From: Heliocidaris erythrogramma
Taxonomy: Eukaryota; Echinodermata; Echinoidea; Camarodonta; Echinometridae
Direction of reading: 5' to 3'
DNA length: 64,000 nucleotides
NCBI GenBank assembly: GCA_025617745.1
Contig: CM046854.1
Span: forward strand, 60,841,606-60,905,605
The notes beneath the pieces are model-generated. The model was given only the letters and a program-made list of their open reading frames with translations. It did not search any database and was not told the DNA's origin. Shown here in pieces: positions 1 through 11,725 of this stretch (its first letter is position 1; each line of letters opens with the position of its first letter). The translations under genes were made by a program, and so were the position numbers.

Positions 1-622
1 AGGAGGGCTAAATTTCTGCTTCATCATATACGGTCAACAGTTGTCGCAATGTTTGAATAACACTTCTTGGGTTCCTTTCCATTTTGATCTGTTGTAAAAA
101 AAAAAAAAGAAAACACAGTTGTAACTTTTTTTTTTGTCTTTCTTGATACATGTCATAGTTACATTGATAACAATTATTTTTATCACGCAAATACATTTGT
201 AAATTCCAATCCATTATTTGTAATAGGTAAAAATTCAATATTCATCAGCTGTCTTATATTTATTTATTAATTAAGGTGCATTCAAGCTTTATAAGTTTCT
301 TGGAAAGAAAAAGAAACAACCTCTGCAACTTATAGTGTTTCTGAAATTTTGAAAAGGGATCCATAAACTGGCTTAATTTACACCAGACTGAAATCTATCG
401 GACTAATATTTAACTTCGTCAGTTTAATTGACCCATGAACTGAACCAAGTATGATAATTGATCCAAGTCTTTTGAGAACGAAAACAAAGTCAGGCATGAA
501 AGTGAAGTTGAACAGAGTCTACATCCATCTTAATTTCTTATCAAACATGGTTACTTTGAATTCGTTCCCCAAACACAGCTTTAGCCCTAGGCCTAGCTAA
601 GTGAGTCTACATCTACTCAAGG
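1..622. other. No gene seen
   Basis: AT-rich non-coding sequence with short A and T runs. I see no coding pattern, RNA gene or clear element end here. Confidence 0.6.
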
Positions 623-705
623 ACAAATTACTCGAAATCAACTATATTATACTCGATGAACCCGGTTCAACGAGTATAATATATAGTTGATTTCGAGTAA
701 TTTGT
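623..705. repeat. Near-perfect inverted repeat (hairpin)
   Basis: Arms at 623-655 and 671-705 are reverse complements of each other, differing by a two-base TA insertion in the right arm. They are separated by a 15-base loop. The function is unknown; it could be a small foldback element or a cruciform-forming site. Confidence 0.85.
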
Positions 706-804
706 TATATACCTGCGTGATAACCTGATGAGTGCAGGTCGAAAAGCTTCGTTATCATGTCTCTTTTTCGTGCCATATTGAAATTTTGTAGTACCAAGAA
801 ATTA

Positions 805-877
805 TTTATGATAATTATTCAAAAGAATTGATCGGCTACAACCTTATTCCACTGTGTGTAATGTCAATGTAACGACG
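805..877. repeat. Block duplicated at 33770-33842
   Basis: About 70 bases recur in the same orientation upstream of FUT-B at 33770-33842 with only a few changes. The copies diverge just before the hAT-like element at 892. It is non-coding and marks shared ancestry of the two flanks. Confidence 0.8.
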
Positions 878-1257
878 CACAGTGGGCCCCTCAGTGGCGG
901 ATCCAGGGGGGAGGGGGCACAGGGGGCACGTAAGCCTTTTTTGGTTTTTTGCTTGTAGTCCAGTAGACGGTACCATATATCATGTACATGACCGGGAAAA
1001 GGTTTCAAGGTTTTTTTGTTGATTTGTTTTCTAGATGGGTATTGAAGTAAATTCAGCTGGGTTGCCACCTTGGGTTGCCACCTTGCCACCTTGGCAACCT
1101 TGAGCAATTTTTTTAATTAGCCTAATTAGCATAACCATCTAATTAGCATATGTGCAATATGTAATATGTTGCTAACCTTAAGCAACAAAGCCTGAAAACA
1201 TAAATAATACAACTCTTCTAGGGTTTTCTGTCACGAGGAATTCATTTATTATAGCAA

Positions 1258-3347
1258 TTTATTACATGTAAACCGTGGAACAGTAGTAAGACATGGAGTA
1301 TCATTAATGAATTATTAGTCGGAAAGAAAAAAATGTCGCAAGTCGCTGAGATAGACAGGCTTATCAAAAAGGTAGATGGAAGGAATACACTCATTACATC
1401 TATGTATGATATTGTAAATGAATTCAATAATTTCTTTGTTAATATTGGTCCGAACTTGGCGGATACATTACCAAATAGAAGTATGTCACATATACCTTAC
1501 TTTGGGGTACAAGCTGATAATTCATTATTTTGGAAGCCTGTTACTGAGGCTGAGGTTTTTAATCATCTCTTAAATCTAGATGTCAAAAAGGCTTGTGGTT
1601 ATGACAATATACCTGGACGATTGTTAAGAGATGGTGCTGCCTACATAGCACGTGTCCTTACATATATTTTTAATCTATCCTTAGAGTGTGGGAGGATGCC
1701 AGATGAAATGAAAATAGCAAAAGTTTCACCTATTCACAAAAAGGGACCAAAAGAGGAACCTGGAAATTACAGACCAATTTCGGTTTTACCAGTGTTAAGT
1801 AAAGTCTTTGAAAAAATAACAAATGGTCGGCTGATACAATTTTTAGAATCAAACAATACCTTTTACCATCATCAATATGGATTTAGAAAAAAATATAGTA
1901 CAAAACTATCATTGATAAACTTGTCTAACACTATTCTGAAATCAATGGATGAGGGTAGAGCTACACTTGGGATTTTTATTGACTTCAAAAAAGCTTTTGA
2001 TACTATAGATCATAAGGTCTTGATACATAAACTCTCTCATTATGGTATACGGGGTCTTCCACTGAAATGGTTTGAAGACTATCTAGAAGGCAGGTATCAA
2101 TATGTTCAATGTGGAGAAATAATCTCCAGCAAAATGAAAATCAGATGCGGTGTTCCACAGGGGTCAGTTTTAGGACCAACACTGTTTTTACTTTATATCA
2201 ATGACTTACCGTCGGTTTCTAACTTTTTCAATTTCAGACTATTTGCAGACGATTCTAACTTGTTCCACACATTTCCAGCAAATCAAAAGAAGATTGATGC
2301 CAATGAAATAAATATCAATATAAAGAAAATACACGAATGGTGCATTGCAAATAAGCTTACTATCAACTCTCTGAAGACAAAATTTATGTTAATTAGCAGC
2401 AGGAGGAGAAAAGTCACATTATCAGGTAGACTAGAAATAGGTGGAGAAGTAATTGAAGAGGCTGATGAAGCAACTTTTGTAGGTATAACAATTGATAAAC
2501 ATTTGACTTGGCACAATCATATCCGAGCTATTAATTCATGTATACGGAAAAGAGTTGGAATTTTATTCCGCCTGCGACATGTTGTACCCAAATATACATT
2601 GGTCTTATTATATAAGGCTTTTATAGAGCCACATCTAACCTATGGAATCGAGGTATGGGGGAGTACATACAAGAGTAGCTTAAATTGTATACTTTGCAGT
2701 CAAAAAATGGCAGTACGTGCCATCACATTTAGTCACTGGCGAGCTCATACTCGCCCATTATTTCGAGAATTAAAGATCCTCAATGTGTTTGATATGCACT
2801 ATTTATGTGTAGGAACCTTCATGTATGACCTGGGTAATAACAACTTACCCCACTCTTTAATAGACTATTGTGATACAATACAGCACAATTATTTAACGAG
2901 ACAAAAAACAGGTCGACAGGTACATTTACCAAAATTAAGGACTACCCAAGGACAATTTTCTCTTTCTTTTTTAGGAAGTGATTTATGGAATAGAATACCA
3001 CCTGATATTAAATTGAAATCATCCAGAAGTAGTTTTAGGAAATCATTAAAAGAACATCTTTTAAGTAATGAAGTATAATGTTTTACTCTCTATATACATG
3101 TACATGTACATGTAACACCATGATATCTATGTATGTGGTTGTTTATGTTATGATTGTAATGGAAATAATATCTTCTACTATGTAAATTTTGTAGAGGGGC
3201 CAGGCTCGACTAGCACTTGTGCTATTTTCTGGTGACATTTACCAGCTATTATCATGTAAGTTTCAATCCTGTAACAATATTTACTGTGTGACAAATCTTG
3301 TACACATGATGTTATTTTTGGTGAATAAATCAAATCAAAACAAAACA
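1258..3347 (+). mobile_element. 5'-truncated non-LTR retrotransposon (LINE)
   Basis: The insertion contains a reverse transcriptase ORF (1333-3078), a 3' untranslated region of about 270 bases and a tail of the form AATCAAATCAAAACAAAAC ending near 3347. The endonuclease domain is absent, as expected from 5' truncation on insertion. An imperfect direct repeat of about 16 bases, ending in AGCAATTT, occurs at both junctions (around 1245-1260 and 3349-3367) and may be the target duplication. The clade is probably CR1/Jockey-like; this was not tested. Confidence 0.8.
1333..3078 (+). CDS. LINE reverse transcriptase, open but lacking endonuclease
   Basis: This is a 581-codon open frame of the non-LTR retrotransposon. 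In such elements the enzyme makes DNA from the element's RNA at a nicked chromosomal target. Visible landmarks are NYRPIS at residues 145-150, GFR at 183-185, the catalytic block FIDFKKAFDTIDH at 215-227, GVPQGSVLGP at 273-282 and the FADD box at 304-307. A C-terminal region contains LWNRIPPDIK. The frame has no stop across the polymerase domain, so the copy is fairly young. The apurinic-type endonuclease that normally precedes it is missing, so this copy alone could not mobilise. The first ATG is only the first methionine after truncation, not a genuine start. The segment FFVNIGPNLA (residues 34-43) resembles FFVDIGPSLA in the LINE fragment beside FUT-C, so both belong to related lineages. 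Confidence 0.9.
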   Translation: MSQVAEIDRLIKKVDGRNTLITSMYDIVNEFNNFFVNIGPNLADTLPNRSMSHIPYFGVQADNSLFWKPVTEAEVFNHLLNLDVKKACGYDNIPGRLLRDGAAYIARVLTYIFNLSLECGRMPDEMKIAKVSPIHKKGPKEEPGNYRPISVLPVLSKVFEKITNGRLIQFLESNNTFYHHQYGFRKKYSTKLSLINLSNTILKSMDEGRATLGIFIDFKKAFDTIDHKVLIHKLSHYGIRGLPLKWFEDYLEGRYQYVQCGEIISSKMKIRCGVPQGSVLGPTLFLLYINDLPSVSNFFNFRLFADDSNLFHTFPANQKKIDANEININIKKIHEWCIANKLTINSLKTKFMLISSRRRKVTLSGRLEIGGEVIEEADEATFVGITIDKHLTWHNHIRAINSCIRKRVGILFRLRHVVPKYTLVLLYKAFIEPHLTYGIEVWGSTYKSSLNCILCSQKMAVRAITFSHWRAHTRPLFRELKILNVFDMHYLCVGTFMYDLGNNNLPHSLIDYCDTIQHNYLTRQKTGRQVHLPKLRTTQGQFSLSFLGSDLWNRIPPDIKLKSSRSSFRKSLKEHLLSNEV

Positions 3348-3413
3348 ATTTATGACAGCAATTTCAATTTTAAGTAATGCAATTGTCGTAAATAGCATAA
3401 TTAGCATAACTAG

Positions 3414-3930
3414 TTATGTTTTCAGGCTTTCTGGATAAACGATGACAAAAAATTCCATATATTGCACATATGCTAATTAGTTCATTATGCTAATTATGCT
3501 ATTTCCGACAACTGCATTACTTTAAAATGAAAACTGGTGTCATAAATGAATTCTTCGTCATAGAAAACCCTAGAAGAGTTGTATTAGTTATGTTTTCAGG
3601 CTTTCTTGATAAACAATGACAAAGAAGTCTATATTGCGCATATGCTAATTAGCTCATTATGCTAATTATGCTATTTATGACAATTGCATTACTTTAAAAT
3701 GAAAACTGGTGTCATAATGAATTCCTCGTCATATAAAACCCTAGAAAATTGTATTATTTATGTATTCAGGCTTTCTGGATAAACAATGACAAAGAAGTCT
3801 ACATATTGCGCATATGCTAATTAGCTCATTTTGCTAATTATGCTATTTATGACAATTGCATTACTTTAAAATGAAAACTGGTATCATAAATGAATTCCTC
3901 GTCATAGAAACCCCTGGAAAACCTGTATTA
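3414..3930. repeat. Tandem repeat, three units of about 172 bp
   Basis: Units start at about 3414, 3588 and 3758, each opening with TTATGTNTTCAGGCTTTCT, and a partial fourth starts at 3931. Each holds a cluster of gctaatta/taattagc words. A reverse-complement partial unit lies in the left arm of the same element near 1130-1250, so the array belongs to the hAT-like element. Confidence 0.85.
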
Positions 3931-4459
3931 TTTATGTTTTCAGGCTTTCTGGGTTAACATATTATATATTGCATATATGCTAATTATATAATTATGCTAA
4001 AAAAATTGCTCAAGGTTGCCAAGGTGGCAACCAAGCTGAATTTACCTCAATACCCATCTAGAAGACGAATCAACAAAAAAACCTTGTACTTAACAACTTT
4101 TCCAGGTCTGAATAACTTCTACTGCACTATTGTCCGGAGAGACACAAAAATACTGAGGACCTTTTTTTTTTTTTTTTTTTTTTTTGCTTGTCAGAGAATT
4201 TTGGAGGGAAAACCCCTTTTTTTTGGTGTGTGCCCCCCGTTTACTAAATCCTGGATCCGCCACTGCCCCTAGTCTACTTTCAAAATCAAATTTCTGAAGT
4301 CATGTAGATTATTTTGAGAGTACCTGCTTACTTAGTTACTAGAGGTCTAGGTCTAGGATCTAATTTGGAATAGAAGATAAAAATATTTACTTATGTTAAG
4401 ATTTAAACCTAAATGTACATTAGATGATCTTTGAAGGTTTGCATGGTGGAGCTTATAAC

Positions 4460-4506
4460 GTGGAGAAGGTTTACGGTTCACCATGTGAACCGTAAACCTT
4501 CTCCAC
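4460..4506. repeat. Perfect 22-bp inverted repeat with a 3-base loop
   Basis: Positions 4460-4481 and 4485-4506 are exact reverse complements around CAT. The arms contain GGAGAAGGTTTACGG. The tiny loop fits a cruciform or a repaired end rather than a microRNA precursor. Confidence 0.92.
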
Positions 4507-5416
4507 TAAATGTACATGTCTACTACATGTATCAATGAAAAAATAAGAAAACAAAACAAATGTGACATAAAACTAGAAATGTACCTATTCTTGTTTCTTC
4601 CGAAAACCAAGTCTACAGTTTACATCAAGTTTGATACTTCTTTCCCTTTCTTTGTGTATTCATTATACAGGATGTGCAATGAAGCTCAGTTACGGTACAT
4701 GGCTTGTTCAGGTCACAAAGGATCAAAGTATTCTTAAATATTACTTCAAGTTTTAAATGATAGTTTTTTCGAGATTTATTGTTAGTTAACAATCTAAGGA
4801 ATGCATATATTTCTGAGCTGGACATTGAATGTCAAAATGTGGGTCAATTCCAAAAACCTAAGTGTTTGTCCAACTAGACCAATAAATCCGACCTATGTTT
4901 ACTTGGCAACCCCCCCCCCCCCCCCCCCCCCCACGTATATCCGCCACTGTCTCTCCCTCTCCCCCTAGTGCAGTTAGAGTTGATTCTGGGACATAAGTTT
5001 GTATTTGAAGGGACAATATCAATATGATGCCCTTTAGTTACTGCTTTACCAAAAGCGATGTCCAGAAAAGAAGAAAAAAATAAAGAAAATAAAAATACAA
5101 ACACCTTGATTAAGACTATAACCTTTCCCTCTGGGCCGATGGACATGTACCACAATATATACGCGTGCTTTATTTCGGGACTGAGCACATAATCTACAGA
5201 CTCGCTTCTTATCTCCCGAATAATGTTCTTCGTATGCTCTATTGCCCACTTGTTCTTCCTTAATATACATACTGTAACATTGTTTGGGGTAACACTTTTC
5301 CTACAAGTCTCAACAAGTTGTGCGTCCTTCAGAAAAAAATAATTAGAATAATATCAGGCGCTCCTCCATTTACGCATACAAAACCATTGTTTCTCTCATT
5401 GAAATTGTTAACTTTA
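4507..5416. other. No gene seen; poly-C tract and repeat debris
   Basis: Non-coding. A C homopolymer of more than 20 bases lies near 4910-4932, next to CGCCACTG-type debris resembling an element end. Short open frames here do not look like proteins. Confidence 0.5.
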
Positions 5417-7139
5417 CACTGTAAAAAATGAAGTGCTGAAACACGAGTGCTAATTGGAAGTTTGCTATTTCTAACACCTCACGTGCCATTTGCGTCTGGG
5501 AGATGATAAGGTGCAGAAAATTGAGTGCTAAAAGTAAGTGCTGAATGTTAGGACGCTTGTTTTACACTTTAAGTGCTGACCAACGTCCCGTTATTTAATA
5601 AGCGATTTCGTAATTAGGATTTGCGCATGAGCAGATAAAGGTCATTTGACATAAACTGGCATGTTCGTTTAAAATGCACTGAGATAAGCGTCGACTGTGT
5701 AATGATAATTCATATATTCATTTAATTATACTTTTCATTAAATCCACTGAAGAGCAACAAAGTGTTCACTGATGGTTGGTATTTGACAGTCTGCCAAATG
5801 ATAGCCAACTTGCAAACAATGCGCTTTCCCAAGTGTTCATTGCGTGCTATTCTAGTCACCTGGTCTACGATGTCTTTCTTTCATAGAGTTTGAATTCTTT
5901 AGGTTGCTATGTCGGGCAAGCTTACGTATTATCTTTCTTTGAAAAGATGCCTATTCTAATGAAAAAGGGAAAGGTCATTTGCGAAAAGTTGCTCATGGGC
6001 CAATAGACCTGTTTACTCAGTGATTCAAATTTATGGATGTTTCTTTCCTGGGGACCTAGTAACGAGGTATCATTAACAATTTATTAATGAATGAACTACA
6101 ATACTTGGAATCGAGTTTGCATACATTACTTGTTGCTATGTCTGACAAGCCTCTGGCAAGCTTTCAGGTTGTCAAGAACAACCTTTGTTTCAAAAGTATG
6201 TATAAAATTTGAATCACTTATTAGTAAACAGGTCTGTTACGAAATCGCTTATTACGCAACTGTCATGACTGTAGTGCAAGAGCCGTCATCTGCTGCACAG
6301 GCATGGCGTGGTAAGTAAAACTTTAAGACATTAAATTTAGAACTTCTGTAATTTTATGCGAATAAAGGTATCAAATAATATGATAATTACATTAATTTTT
6401 GTGGTGGTGGATATGAAACATGATGAAAAGCAATGAAGTGGAAATGCCATGTTTCAGCGTGTGGCCAACCGTCTACGGTACGCGTTGTCGACGTTGACAT
6501 GAAAATTGTTGATCAGCCAGGCATGGGGCGCGATCGACCGCACGGGCCGGGGCCGGGCCTGGGAAGTTTGGAAGGCAGTGTGTGTGCTTTTTTTCGTCAC
6601 GATTGTGGATTGCCGAAATGGAACAATTAAACCTCCGAAATTGCCACTTCTTGGTCTAAAGTAATTCTCAGATGATTAAATCCACATGCCATGGTTTTAG
6701 TCGATATCATCTATGTATATAACCAGTTCATATCAATCTAAAAACAAAATCTAGACCTTAGTGTAGGGCTGTTTAACAGACTATAGAAGAGTGAGTTTTC
6801 AGCACTACAGGTGTGATTTTGTGCATACTGTTTGTGTGTGTTCTTTAGCACTATATTGGGTGCAAAAGTGTTAGCACTAGTAGTGCCGTTTTGGGGGCTC
6901 TAAAATGAGTTATTTAATGCACTAGAAGTGCTGTTTTTGCGAGCTGCATGCGTCTAATAGCACCAGAAGTTGAAAAGGCTTACACTTAAAGTGTTTAAAG
7001 TAGCGCTTGGACTGGTGTTGAATTATAGCACTTGTACAAGTGCTACTTTAGCACAATTTGTGCAGTCCCTATGCACGCCCTTACGGGTGCTTCCTCCAAA
7101 TCTTGAGGTGCTAATAATAGCACTTTATTTTTTACAGTG
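5417..7139. mobile_element. CACTA-like non-autonomous DNA element
   Basis: Terminal inverted repeats are CACTGTAAAAAATGAAGTGCT at the left and its near reverse complement at the right. They are flanked on both sides by TA. Subterminal regions are crowded with AGTGCT/AGCACT words: several in 5430-5580 and many in 6790-7125. Such subterminal repeats are typical of transposase-binding sites in EnSpm/CACTA elements. A 17-base inverted pair (TAAGCGATTTCGTAA near 5600, TTACGAAATCGCTTA near 6237) lies inside. No transposase was recognised. Confidence 0.7.
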
Positions 7140-7329
7140 TAGGTATACCCTTCATAGCTTAATTGACTTTCTTAGATATCAAATGCAAAAACTGGTTGCA
7201 TGTAGTAGGTGTTAAAAAATAGGTTAACATTTTTGATCATTATTAAATCAAAATATGACAGAATGAAACTTTCACAATGTTCAGGTAAATAATATAAAAC
7301 TTAATATCTGAGATAACTTCTGTGAAATT

Positions 7330-7592
<263 letters not shown>

Positions 7593-8800
7593 GAATTGAT
7601 GCACTTAAATGTAATTACATTTCCAGGGTTTTTTTAAACATGAAGGCCACACAATCTGTGTATATCAGTAATAGAATCCAGAAAACGATAATACCATTGT
7701 GCATGGCACCTGTCATTTCTGCCAACCTTCTCCTATTAAATGCCATTAATGATTCATGATTCTGCGTTAAAAGAGCAGCTCTGGAATTTCAGATGCAAAG
7801 CGCCATGATAATTGTTATGCTCTGAATAACTACTGATTCATACATATTTTGTGGCCTTGACTCTTATAGGTGCAGTGCCCACCCTCCATTTTTTCAAGTA
7901 CCCCAAAAGTGTCCCTTGTTATTTCTAAAATTTAATGCTTTCTGATAACTGACCTTTTTTACTACAAAACTGCCCCTTTTCCTTTCTAGAAAGTGCCATT
8001 TCCCCTGTCTGATAATTGCCCCCTTTGAAAGACTTGTACAATATTTGCTTCTTTCAAAAGTCTGTCCCTTTTGCTCTGTAATTTTCCCCGATTGATACGA
8101 GTGTACCTTTTCAGATCTGTTATCAAATTAAACGTCACTTTTAAAAAGAGCCAAAATATAGTTTTTAAAACTCAGTACAGTTTTTATATAGTAACAAGTA
8201 CCTGTATTACTACATGTACCAGTAAAATGTAAGACAGAGAAGCCGGAATAAAGAGGGGTACAATGCCCATCGCCTCCCACAGCAAAAGATTATTATTCCA
8301 CTCGCTCGAATATGCCAAAAAAGTCGGGGAACGTTTTTCAAACTTATCAGAAGGAAAGGGGCACGTTTCGGGTACTTTTAAAGTCGGGACCCTGTGCCCC
8401 AAGCCCCCCCCCCCCAACAAACACCCACACCCACACACCAGGAGTCCCCCCCTCCCCCTCCCCCCTCTGTGTGTATATATATATATATGATTGCTATTTT
8501 AAAATGATATTCAAGTGTAAAGAAAATGGGCACGTACATGGAACAACACAGTTGCATGTCCCCTGTTGACTTTACCCCCCCCCCCCCCTTCCTAGTCAAT
8601 ACGTCAGTTTACCTACCAAACGTTGTTAGGCGCCCTTTCCCTGGCAGTTACATCGTACCCTGTGCATCAAAATTTATTTTCACGTAGTGCCATCATTTTC
8701 TAAATTAAAATCGCTTTTGAGGATGGGGGTGCAGATTTGATAGTTTTCCCCGGGCGCCAGAATGCCTAGATAAGCCACTGATTTCAAAACATACTCACGG
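7593..8800. other. No gene seen; decayed repeats
   Basis: Non-coding. The stretch 7870-8130 carries GTGCCC/CCCCTTT blocks similar in style to 48640-49100. Poly-C tracts lie near 8403-8411 and 8575-8588, with a short TA repeat at 8474-8488. Confidence 0.5.
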
Positions 8801-8804
8801 CTGA

Positions 8805-9630
8805 TAAACTAAAAATCTGCTGATATTTGTCAACATAGCAAAAGCAATTCTAAATGACTCAAAAGAATCCCTTTTCAAAGTGGCACTGATAAAAAAGGTA
8901 ATGTTTTAATGTATTTCTCAATTCCTTCTTCTGATTCTTCTCTCTCTCTCTTGAAAAAAAAATATAACGAGTTCAGTGCTCAGTGTATTCTGTTTACGAG
9001 TGCTGACAAAACTAAATGTATTTGGAAAGATTAACATTAAATAATACATAACTAATTTAAAAGCATAAACAAAGGTATCCATTCAAATTTTAAGTGGCAT
9101 TAATAATAATACAAAAAACAACACATAACCAACAGTATGGAATTTTTCCTGAAATATTACATTAAAAAGAATCAGGCAAATATGAAATCAATTATCTTAT
9201 AAATATCTTATGAATCATATTGTGAGGGACGTAAATAAACTTCAAGCTCAATTAGAGTGCAAATTAACTTCATCCCCTAAAGGATATATGATATAGTAAC
9301 CAAATACAATTATCTCCAACATCGTCCAAAATACATGAGACATGTTGCTAGTAAGGTGCACCCCCACCCTGTGATATTAAATCTGCAAATGCCGAATGGC
9401 CATCTTTTTAAAAAGGGAGATATTTAATGACATTAGCCATAGTTGAATTATAAAATGAAGATTTGGCAATGTGAAATAAAGTCCCCACTAAAGAAATTAT
9501 ATAATTGCAGACTAAATAACAATCTAACCAATGGACATGTGTGTAGTGCATAGGTATAACTGGTAGTAAAGGGAGAGAAGTAAGATAGTAGTAGGGGCTG
9601 TTAAACGAAGGTCCACCAATAGCTTTGGTT
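8805..9630. repeat. FUT-A 3' flank, shared with the FUT-B 3' flank
   Basis: Sequence from about 8810 to 9440 aligns by eye with 29570-30245 downstream of FUT-B, for example the shared word AATGACTCAAAAGAATC. The remaining FUT-proximal part matches 31150-31307. FUT-B carries about 0.9 kb of extra sequence between the two parts. A third weak match lies at 49575-49665. Confidence 0.75.
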
Positions 9631-10855
9631 TTAGAAATCGTGAGGGAATCCGGACGCGTTATAGGCACACATCTTTGGCCATGAATTATATATCGTTGAA
9701 TTAGCCCCCTCTTTGCTAATGCCTCTGGGTAAACCCTTTTCATAGTCCAAAACCTTTGCTAATGCCTGGCAAAGAAACGGCGGTTTTCGAGCAGCAGTGA
9801 GGTATGTGCCTCCCTTTATTGAGCCATGTCGTTTCCACTTGAAGAATGAAATGTAAAGGGTATCATTTGAACCCACAAGATTGAGATAGTCAACAAGTTC
9901 TCTCATGGAGCGAAAATCTTGGAGATGGATGAAAGAATTCGGGGGGAGCGACTCGCTCGTAATCTTCCCTCGGCGGCCCATAAACGATAGGCAAGAGGTC
10001 ATGTTGTAGGGCATTTTCCCAAAACTTCTCCGTGATGTAATCTCTGCATTCGTTGTTCTCCAGTGCCAAGTAGAACTTGTAGGTACGGAGGCGCTTCCAG
10101 CAACTTTCGGACCTTCGAATGCAACTTCGTTTACCACACCCTCCGTAGATATCCACTTGGATGTGCTCGGAAAGTTTCTTGACAAAGTCGAATCTTTTCC
10201 ATTTAGTATCTCTACAATTTGATGCCGCCCAAGCCACCATATTAGGTCTTCCCTGAGCCCAGTTTCGACGGTCATCATGAGCTATTTCTGGTGTGATTTT
10301 GTCGTAAGAACCATACGGAATGCAAAAAGTCGAGGATGGCCGATATGTGACGGTGTAGTTGTATAAATGGTCATACTGTCTTTGCGGAAATGTACGAGGC
10401 TCCAATGTGAAAAAAGCCAAGGCTTGATGGGGAGGGCGTCTCTTCTGCATTTCCGCCCAGTCCCACTCTGATCGATGAAAATCATGAACCACAACATGGC
10501 TCTCCAGCATTGTCTCAAAGCTACTATCTACAACGAAACGCACCCCGCAATCTAATCCTGGACATTCCTCGACGAGTTCCGGCCCTTGATGCGTCTTACC
10601 GCCTACCTAGTGCTGGATCTGACGGTAACAAGGCGGCTTGGGCTCCGATGACTTCATTTTTGGTTCTTGGGCTTCATTTTTCAGTCGGGATCTAGAACTC
10701 TTTTCGTTTGCCTTAGACCCGGGTGTCGTAGGCCTAACAGCTGCCGCCTGCACCAAGTCGTGGCTATAACTCAGTACATTATATGCCGCATAGTATAGTG
10801 CAATCAACACGCATGTCACCATCATCAAAATCAGCATTTGTTGCTTCACCTTCAT
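9631..10855 (-). pseudogene. FUT-A: alpha-1,3-fucosyltransferase (GT10) pseudogene
   Basis: This copy is homologous over its full length to the intact FUT-B. The likely start is the ATG at 10855-10853, and the stop is at 9633-9631. A candidate splice acceptor (pyrimidine-rich tract ending TTCTAG) precedes it, placing the exon start near 10877. The N-terminal membrane segment, stem, GDP-fucose-binding core (YKFYLALENNECRDYITEKF) and C-terminal region are all recognisable. Two lesions break it. One is TAG at 10609-10607, where FUT-C has TGG. The other is an extra G in the run at 9941-9946 (six Gs against five in FUT-B), which shifts the frame before the segment that reads SFIHLQDF in FUT-B. It also lacks about 14 stem residues that FUT-B and FUT-C have. 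If the family role holds, the ancestor transferred fucose from GDP-fucose to N-acetyllactosamine-type glycans in the Golgi. A full-length enzyme cannot be made from this copy. Confidence 0.9.
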
Positions 10856-10925
10856 CCTTTCGTCGTTTCGATACAACCTAGAATATAAAACAGGAAGTTT
10901 GAATTGAATGCCAAAATAGCGAGAA

Positions 10926-10983
10926 CTGAATATACATTATAGTCTGTCAGTTGAATAAATCACATAAACAGGATACTGTTACG
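10926..10983 (-). mobile_element. Truncated LTR of the retrotransposon upstream of FUT-A
   Basis: This matches the last part of the LTR at 53223-53408, ending GGATACTGTTACG. The outer part and the left target site were lost in this copy, so FUT-A flank joins the LTR remnant directly. Confidence 0.75.
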
Positions 10984-11725
10984 TCCGCCCTTTTTTAGTT
11001 CTGTGCTCTCGAGTGTAAATATTGTTGGTGGTCAAAATATATTAACCAAGAGCCAAAGATATAAAAACAAATGCTGTAGTCCAAAAAGAGTTTACGTGAT
11101 TTTTACAATGTTTAATTATCATATGCAGAACAACATTTAAAAAAATCATTTTCTTTCAAAATGTTCCGTAAAATTCACTTCTCTCTTGCAAAAGTTTTGG
11201 CAAATTATGTCTGTTCATATGTAGTTGTTTTCCCTCTTCACTGTTTTTTTTTGTTTTTTTTTTTTTTTTTTTGGGGGGGGGGGGGGTTGAGCATGCCGAA
11301 ACGGTCATCTGGAAACTATTAAAAAACATTCCTGTTCCAGAAAAAAAAAGATAAACAAAATTTTATCGAAAACTTATAAAAGATTCTCTCTTTGAATTGG
11401 CATAGAGTGTACTTTTCCTGTCCAGGACCAAAAAAAATGTTTTGTATAAACCAAAATGTTGTGTAGAAAATTGCATTGAAGCATGGAGGTCTATAACTAT
11501 GAATTGTCCATATAAAAATGAGAGAAATTTTAATATCTCTCGGAAATAAATTGTTCAGTTTATCATTTACAGTCTTCGGAGTTGTAGTCAGTTCCTTTCT
11601 AGTCCTTTCTAATCCATTCCTCAGGATCGTTATAAAGAAAAATACAACACAATGTAAGTCCAAATAGTTCAACAAAACAAAAATTCTGAGAACTTTTTGT
11701 CATTGGGCTGTCACTTGCCTATATA
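10984..11725. other. Retrotransposon 3' internal sequence, non-coding
   Basis: Nearly identical to 53409-53970, except for a T/G-run segment and about 150 bases (11255-11450) reduced in the other copy. On the minus strand it lies between the pol tail and the LTR. Confidence 0.6.

Larger units (their letters stand above)
892..4265. mobile_element. hAT-like element with long terminal inverted repeats, split by a LINE
   Basis: The ends read CAGTGGCGGATCCAGG and its reverse complement, flanked by CCCCT at 887-891 and 4266-4270. Homology between the inverted ends continues inward for several hundred bases (about 892-1250 against 3890-4265), including the paired block around 1050-1110 and 3995-4060. 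No transposase is visible, so the element is non-autonomous. A 5'-truncated LINE (1258-3347) interrupts it. The CAGTGG terminus and a sister element at 33037-33475 with a near-perfect 8-bp target duplication point to hAT. Here only 5 bp of duplication is visible, which is atypical for hAT. Confidence 0.75.

Noticed and set aside
4460-4506. microRNA precursor
   Set aside because: A three-base loop and perfect stem of 22 bp do not fit Dicer/Drosha substrates.
6091-6630. Two short ORFs inside the CACTA-like element
   Set aside because: No transposase motif; composition matches the surrounding non-coding sequence.
9631-10543. Two separate overlapping fucosyltransferase genes
   Set aside because: The overlapping frames are one gene broken by the extra G at 9941-9946 and the TAG at 10607-10609, as comparison with FUT-B and FUT-C shows.
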